Shown here: positions 5,279 through 8,128 of the stretch, one piece after another
Position numbering within the stretch: the first letter of the stretch is position 1
Layout of the letters: every line of letters starts with the position of its first letter
Source of the DNA: Bryobacterales bacterium
GTDB lineage: Bacteria; Acidobacteriota; Terriglobia; Bryobacterales; Bryobacteraceae
Assembly: GCA_003132865.1 (NCBI GenBank)
Contig: PKYZ01000118.1
Coordinates: 4,358-12,485 of the forward strand
DNA length: 8,128 bases
Direction: 5' to 3'
Notes under the pieces: model-generated
Told to the model about the DNA's origin: nothing
The model's input: only the letters and a program-made list of their open reading frames with translations
Database searches by the model: none
Translations under genes and position numbers: made by a program

Positions 5279-5938
5279 GTGAGCGACGTTTTCGAGCAGC
5301 CGGACGGTGCCGCAACCCCGCTGACGCCGGAGGAAATACGCGGTCTGATCCCCGCGCATATCGCCTATCGCCGCGAATTGAATGAGGCCGAGCAGGACAA
5401 CATCGCGCGCGCCCAGGAATGGGCGCTCAGCCGCCGCCGCGATCTGCTGAGCGAGAAATTCGTGAAAGACCTGCACCGGCAGATGCTCGGCGACGTATGG
5501 CGCTGGGCCGGAAAATTCCGGACCAGCGAGCGCAACATCGGGATCGATTACTGGCAGATTCCAATAGCGCTGCGCCAGTTGCTTGGCGACACCAAGGCAT
5601 GGATCGAATACAAAACGTATCCGCACGATGAAATCGCGGTGCGTTTCCATCACCGGCTGGTGCAGATTCACCCATTTCCGAATGGCAACGGGCGCCACTC
5701 CCGTTTCATTGCCGATCTTCTGGCGATCCAGCTTGGCCGTGAGCGGTTTTCGTGGGGACGGGAGCGTCTGCGCGATGCCGGCGCGGCACGGGAGCGCTAT
5801 ATCGAAGCCTTGCGCGCCGCTGACGATCACGACATCAGTCCTCAGGCCGGTGGCGGTGGCGTAGGGGAACTCATCGTTGCCGATTGCTGGCGTTCGCGCG
5901 GGCATAGCTCGCTGTGTCTGGTGGTTGGTGGCTGGTGA
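5279..5938 (+). CDS. Mobile mystery protein B: Fic-domain protein with atypical C-terminal tail
   Basis: A 219-residue Fic protein starting with GTG three bases after mmpA. That start gives the expected family opening (EQPDGAATPLTPEEIRGLIP) and has GGGA about seven bases upstream. The active-site motif is complete, HPFPNGNGRHSR (131-142), with catalytic His131, the phosphate-binding GNGR and the second Arg142 that inhibitory glutamates engage. The flap region is near GIDYWQIP (88-95). Fic proteins usually transfer AMP to Ser, Thr or Tyr of target proteins. I see no (S/T)xxxE(G/N) motif within this protein, so inhibition would have to come from a partner. The fold ends around YIEALRAADDHDISP (174-188). 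Relatives stop roughly nine residues later, whereas here about 31 unrelated Gly- and Cys-containing residues follow, suggesting the original end was replaced. Confidence 0.87.
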   Translation: MSDVFEQPDGAATPLTPEEIRGLIPAHIAYRRELNEAEQDNIARAQEWALSRRRDLLSEKFVKDLHRQMLGDVWRWAGKFRTSERNIGIDYWQIPIALRQLLGDTKAWIEYKTYPHDEIAVRFHHRLVQIHPFPNGNGRHSRFIADLLAIQLGRERFSWGRERLRDAGAARERYIEALRAADDHDISPQAGGGGVGELIVADCWRSRGHSSLCLVVGGW

Positions 5939-5939
5939 G

Positions 5940-5995
5940 GTGGCGCACGCACTTTTGCATGCCGCGTCTCGCTCATGGGGACGCGTGCGCGCCAC
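5940..5995. repeat. Inverted repeat after the Fic gene
   Basis: GTGGCGCACGC (5940-5950) is complementary to GCGTGCGCGCCAC (5983-5995), apart from a two-base GC bulge. An alternative internal stem, CGCGTC (5963-5968) with GACGCG (5980-5985), would compete with it. It starts two bases after the Fic stop codon and may end that transcript, or be a remnant of the junction where mmpAB entered. There is no T-run after the stem. Confidence 0.4.
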
Positions 5996-6025
5996 ATAAG
6001 TCCCGAGCGGCGGTTCCAGGCGTTT

Positions 6026-6031
6026 TACAAT
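6026..6031 (+). promoter_or_regulatory. Candidate -10 box of the VOC gene
   Basis: TACAAT lies six bases before the chosen ATG at 6038, which would make the transcript leaderless. No good -35 box is visible at 16-18 bases upstream. The 12-base context TTTACAATCGCC (6024-6035) recurs exactly on the minus strand upstream of the Spy-like gene. Confidence 0.4.
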
Positions 6032-6037
6032 CGCCTT

Positions 6038-6925
6038 ATGCGCTTTGCCCTGATGCTGGTCGTCTGCGCGGTGGTGCTGGCCGCCGCCGATCTGAAGGTT
6101 GACCATGTAACCGCCGCGGGGAGCAGCCTGAAACAGCTTCAGGCGAATCTCTCCGCCATCGGGATAGAGACCGTCTACGGAGGCCCGCACAGCAACGGGG
6201 CCACCGAGATGGCGCTGGTCAGCTTCCCGGACGGGTCCTATCTGGAACTGATGGCGCCGCAGGCGAAGGCCGATGCGCAAGCGCTGGAACGCCAGCCGTG
6301 GACGAAGTTCATGAAGGCGGACGGCGGGCCCTGCGCCTGGGCCGTGCGCGAGACGGATGTGGCGGCGGAAGTCCAGCGGCTGCGGGCGGCGGGCATCGCG
6401 GTTTCGGCTCCGGTGCGGAATGGGCGGCAACGGCCGGACGGAGTGCGCCTCGATTGGGAAACCGCGCAGGTGGGTACGGAGCCGAACGGCACGTTTTTTC
6501 CGTTTCTGATTCACGACTTCACCCCCCGCGAGCAGCGCGCCTTTCCGCAGGGTAAGCCGTTGAACAAGGATTTCGGCGGCGTGACCAAGGTGGTGATCGC
6601 GGTGCGCGATCTGGAGGCGTCGTTGAAGCGTTACCGGCAAGCGTATGGAACGCCACCCGCGATCAAGCAGGTAGATGCAGACTTCGGTGCGCACCTGGCA
6701 CTGCTGGGCGGTGCGCCGGTGGTGCTGGCGCAGCCGTTGACGGCGGATTCCTGGCTGGCGCAACGTCTGGCTCAGTTTGGTGAAGCGCCGTGCGCATTTG
6801 TGCTGGATCGGCGGCGAGGCCGCTATCAGGCGGCTTCCGAGACGCGCTGGTTCGGCGTGAAGATTTCGTGGTTCGATGCTCAGAAGCTCGGCTGGCGCCT
6901 GGGATTCGAGTCTGCCGAGCGGTGA
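6038..6925 (+). CDS. Secreted VOC/glyoxalase-like domain protein
   Basis: A 295-residue protein. The frame is open from 5975, but the ATG at 6038 is chosen because it begins a clear signal peptide (MRFALMLVVCAVVLAAA) directly after a TACAAT box. The first half resembles a glyoxalase-like fold: LKVDHVTAAGSSLKQLQANL (19-38), with His23 as a possible metal ligand, GGPHSNGATEMALVSFPDGSYLELMAP (48-74), with Glu70 as a possible second ligand, and WAVRETDVAAEVQRLRAAGI (101-120). The second half starts at VTKVVIAVRDLEASLKRYRQAYG (182-204) and looks like a second vicinal-oxygen-chelate module that has lost the matching His. Extracytoplasmic location is inferred from the signal peptide. No substrate can be named. 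It converges with the Spy-like gene with 19 bases between stops. Confidence 0.8.
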   Translation: MRFALMLVVCAVVLAAADLKVDHVTAAGSSLKQLQANLSAIGIETVYGGPHSNGATEMALVSFPDGSYLELMAPQAKADAQALERQPWTKFMKADGGPCAWAVRETDVAAEVQRLRAAGIAVSAPVRNGRQRPDGVRLDWETAQVGTEPNGTFFPFLIHDFTPREQRAFPQGKPLNKDFGGVTKVVIAVRDLEASLKRYRQAYGTPPAIKQVDADFGAHLALLGGAPVVLAQPLTADSWLAQRLAQFGEAPCAFVLDRRRGRYQAASETRWFGVKISWFDAQKLGWRLGFESAER

Positions 6926-6944
6926 TGGTTAGAGGTCTTGGGGC

Positions 6945-7421
6945 TTACCCGTTGCCGGGGTTCCGATGGCTTTCCATCCGGCGCTGCCGCATCTGCTGGA
7001 AATGGGCCGGGATTTGATCGGCCTTGGCCCGTTGTTCCGGGGTCCGGGTGCTATAGATTCTGGCGCTCGCCTCGTTGCGCATTGCCGATATCTGGCCCTT
7101 CAGGTTGGCTTCCTGAGCGCTCAGTTGGTCGATCTTTTCGGTGTCGTTTGCCCTCGCCGCCTGGAACATCGCCAAGCGAACCTGTTTCAACTGCTGCCGG
7201 ATGGGTTGCGCGGACTGGCGCACCGCCTGAAACTCCGTCCTGGCCCGGGCTTCCTGCGCCGGGGTCAGATTCAGGTAGCGGGCCATGCGCGCGCCGCCAC
7301 CATGCTGGTGAGGCTGTTGCACGGCCGGTTGCGCCGGCCGGCTGCCAACTTCTTGAGCGGCCAGGAGCATACCTCCCGCTATCGCCGCTGCTGCTCCAAA
7401 ATGTAACCAAGTGTTTTTCAT
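6945..7421 (-). CDS. Spy/CpxP-like periplasmic LTxxQ-motif protein
   Basis: A 158-residue protein with a signal peptide (MKNTWLHFGAAAAIAGGMLLAAQ), then a short Pro/Gln/His linker (HQHGGG, 38-43). The mature part is all-helical and charged, with the LTPAQ motif (52-56) and a degenerate second copy RTPEQ (126-130) of the LTxxQ family (Spy, CpxP, CnrX/ZraP relatives). Such proteins act in the periplasm as chaperones or metal-stress sensors and are usually induced by envelope stress. Family membership is fairly secure; the exact role is not. The start is supported by a strong ribosome binding site, AGGAGA, on the minus strand (7433-7438), 11 bases before the ATG. It shares a 168-base divergent promoter region with the lipocalin-like gene. 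Confidence 0.82.
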   Translation of the reverse strand: MKNTWLHFGAAAAIAGGMLLAAQEVGSRPAQPAVQQPHQHGGGARMARYLNLTPAQEARARTEFQAVRQSAQPIRQQLKQVRLAMFQAARANDTEKIDQLSAQEANLKGQISAMRNEASARIYSTRTPEQRAKADQIPAHFQQMRQRRMESHRNPGNG

Positions 7422-7589
7422 GGTGTTTCTTTTCTCCTGTTTCCAGATTAGGAGGCGATTGTAAAGGGAGTTTGTACGGCGCGTAAGAGATTGTAACGCT
7501 GGTTACGAATTCCAGTACGGTACTGTATCCGCAAAAAATACGGTGCGTGCGAGGGTCTGGCAGTCTACAATTGCAGCGCGAGGAAGGTT
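7422..7589. promoter_or_regulatory. Divergent promoter region with two palindromes
   Basis: On the minus strand, TACAAT at 7458-7463 is a candidate -10 for the Spy-like gene. The octamer TTACAATC recurs 32 bases upstream (7489-7496). On the plus strand, TACAAT (7566-7571) and the ribosome binding site GAGGAAGG (7580-7587) serve the lipocalin-like gene. Between them lie two perfect dyads, GTAAC-GCTG-GTTAC (7493-7506) and CAGTAC-G-GTACTG (7513-7525), which may be regulator sites. No convincing -35 boxes were found. Confidence 0.4.
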
Positions 7590-8096
7590 ATGTCCAGAAA
7601 AACGCTTTTTGCATCCATCGTTTGCGGGCTGATCGCCATCGCATTTCAGCCTATGTCCGCGGTCGCCGCGACGCCGTCCTTGGCCGGGTCGTGGCAATTC
7701 ACCTTGACGCCCACGGCCCCACCAACCCCGCCGGTTATTCAAATTCCAGGCCTTGCGACGTTCACCACAAATGGTTCGGTAATCGAGACGGACGGGTCGG
7801 AGTTTGTTCCCAATCCGCCTTCGACCACGCCAATCAATGCCAGCACCCCGGGTCACGGCATCTGGCAGACGGGTAACACGCCCGGCTCTCTCTATGTCGA
7901 ATACATCAGTCTGGTGTTGAACGCGGATGGGTCGCTCTATGCCCGGAACGTCACGACCATGCTTATAGCGCTGAACACCAAGGGGAATCAGTTCAGCGGT
8001 AGCTATACGACGGACCAGGTGATTGGCGGCGTCACAAAGACCCTGTCTTCAGGCGCGGTAAGCGGGCAACTGATTCCGCACGTCCCATTGCCTTAA
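7590..8096 (+). CDS. Secreted lipocalin-like beta-barrel hypothetical protein
   Basis: A 168-residue protein with a clear signal peptide (MSRKTLFASIVCGLIAIAFQ, cleavage probably after AVAA at 24-27). The mature chain begins LAGSWQFTLTP (31-41), a G-x-W start like that of lipocalin-type barrels. It continues with alternating short strands and polar turns: GLATFTTNGSVIETDG (54-69), TPGHGIWQTG (86-95), YVEYISLVLNADGSLYARNV (102-121), NQFSGSYTTDQVI (133-145). Secreted proteins with this plan (GxW, then a TPGHGxW turn, then a final GxFxG strand) are common in soil Acidobacteria and Proteobacteria, mostly without known function. A strong ribosome binding site (7580-7587) supports the start. Binding of a small ligand is possible by analogy only. 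Confidence 0.75.
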   Translation: MSRKTLFASIVCGLIAIAFQPMSAVAATPSLAGSWQFTLTPTAPPTPPVIQIPGLATFTTNGSVIETDGSEFVPNPPSTTPINASTPGHGIWQTGNTPGSLYVEYISLVLNADGSLYARNVTTMLIALNTKGNQFSGSYTTDQVIGGVTKTLSSGAVSGQLIPHVPLP

Positions 8097-8109
8097 ACAA
8101 CAGTGGTTG

Positions 8110-8128
8110 TGGGGCAGGCCCTCGGCCT
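8110..8128. repeat. Palindromic repeat cut by the window end
   Basis: TGGGGCAGGCC (8110-8120), a three-base CTC spacer and GGCCT (8124-8128) form the first part of a palindrome that runs off the window. Its left arm differs from that of the repeat at 3699-3709 by one base (TGGGGCAGGCC against TGGGACAGGCC). It lies 13 bases after the lipocalin-like stop codon and may also work as a terminator. Confidence 0.5.

Noticed and set aside
5844..5990. A frameshift restoring the normal Fic C-terminus
   Set aside because: The other two frames read RPVAVA-stop and GRWRWRRGTH, neither of which resembles the family ending.
5975..6037. Upstream extension of the VOC protein to the ATG at 5975
   Set aside because: It would put 21 charged residues before a clean signal peptide and overlap both the inverted repeat and the TACAAT box.
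4772..6763. A 663-codon open frame on the minus strand
   Set aside because: It runs antisense across mmpA, the Fic gene and most of the VOC gene, all of which have recognisable domains. Its own translation is Arg/His/Pro-rich, as expected of a GC-rich shadow frame.
6938..7486. Plus-strand open frames of 146-182 codons over the Spy-like gene
   Set aside because: They are antisense shadows of a gene with a signal peptide, an LTxxQ motif and a strong ribosome binding site.

Overview
The window looks like chromosomal DNA from an acidobacterium, probably of the Solibacter/Bryobacter type. This is an inference from gene content: a GWxTD domain, a BlaI-type repressor paired with an M56 peptidase, a Tat-exported aldo/keto-reductase-like protein and an LTxxQ periplasmic protein. 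High GC and -10 boxes lying close to start codons fit the same picture. No rRNA, tRNA, CRISPR array or transposase is visible.

Layout. (1) 3-1730 (+) is the 3' part of a PQQ-dependent dehydrogenase of the glucose dehydrogenase type; its start lies outside the window. (2) 1773-3698 (+) is a two-gene operon, a BlaI/MecI repressor followed by an M56 (BlaR1-like) membrane metallopeptidase, joined by an ATGA overlap. The peptidase carries a GWxTD domain where BlaR1 has its penicillin sensor. The promoter is near consensus, and a perfect palindrome fills the gap between its -35 and -10 boxes. (3) 3722-4639 (-) is a Tat-signal aldo/keto-reductase-like protein, convergent with the operon. The two are separated only by a palindromic repeat. 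(4) 4733-5938 (+) is a 'mobile mystery protein' A/B pair (an HTH protein and a Fic AMP-transferase-fold protein) with an AT-rich control region holding repeated TAGCCTAT boxes. (5) 6038-6925 (+) is a secreted VOC/glyoxalase-like protein. (6) 6945-7421 (-) is a Spy/CpxP-like LTxxQ periplasmic protein. (7) 7590-8096 (+) is a secreted lipocalin-like hypothetical protein, divergent from the Spy-like gene.

How the genes work together. Two self-contained regulatory modules stand out. In the BlaI/M56 pair, the membrane peptidase should sense something outside the cytoplasmic membrane and inactivate the repressor, which in turn controls the operon. The MmpA/Fic pair has the layout of a toxin-antitoxin module. 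MmpA also carries a short C-terminal S-x-x-x-E-N motif that matches the inhibitory helix of class I Fic antitoxins, and this is the most interesting lead in the window. A palindromic element (GGGACAGGCC / GGCCTGTCC type) occurs complete at 3699-3724 and cut by the window end at 8110-8128, with a possible decayed copy at 1744-1768; it looks like a dispersed genomic repeat.
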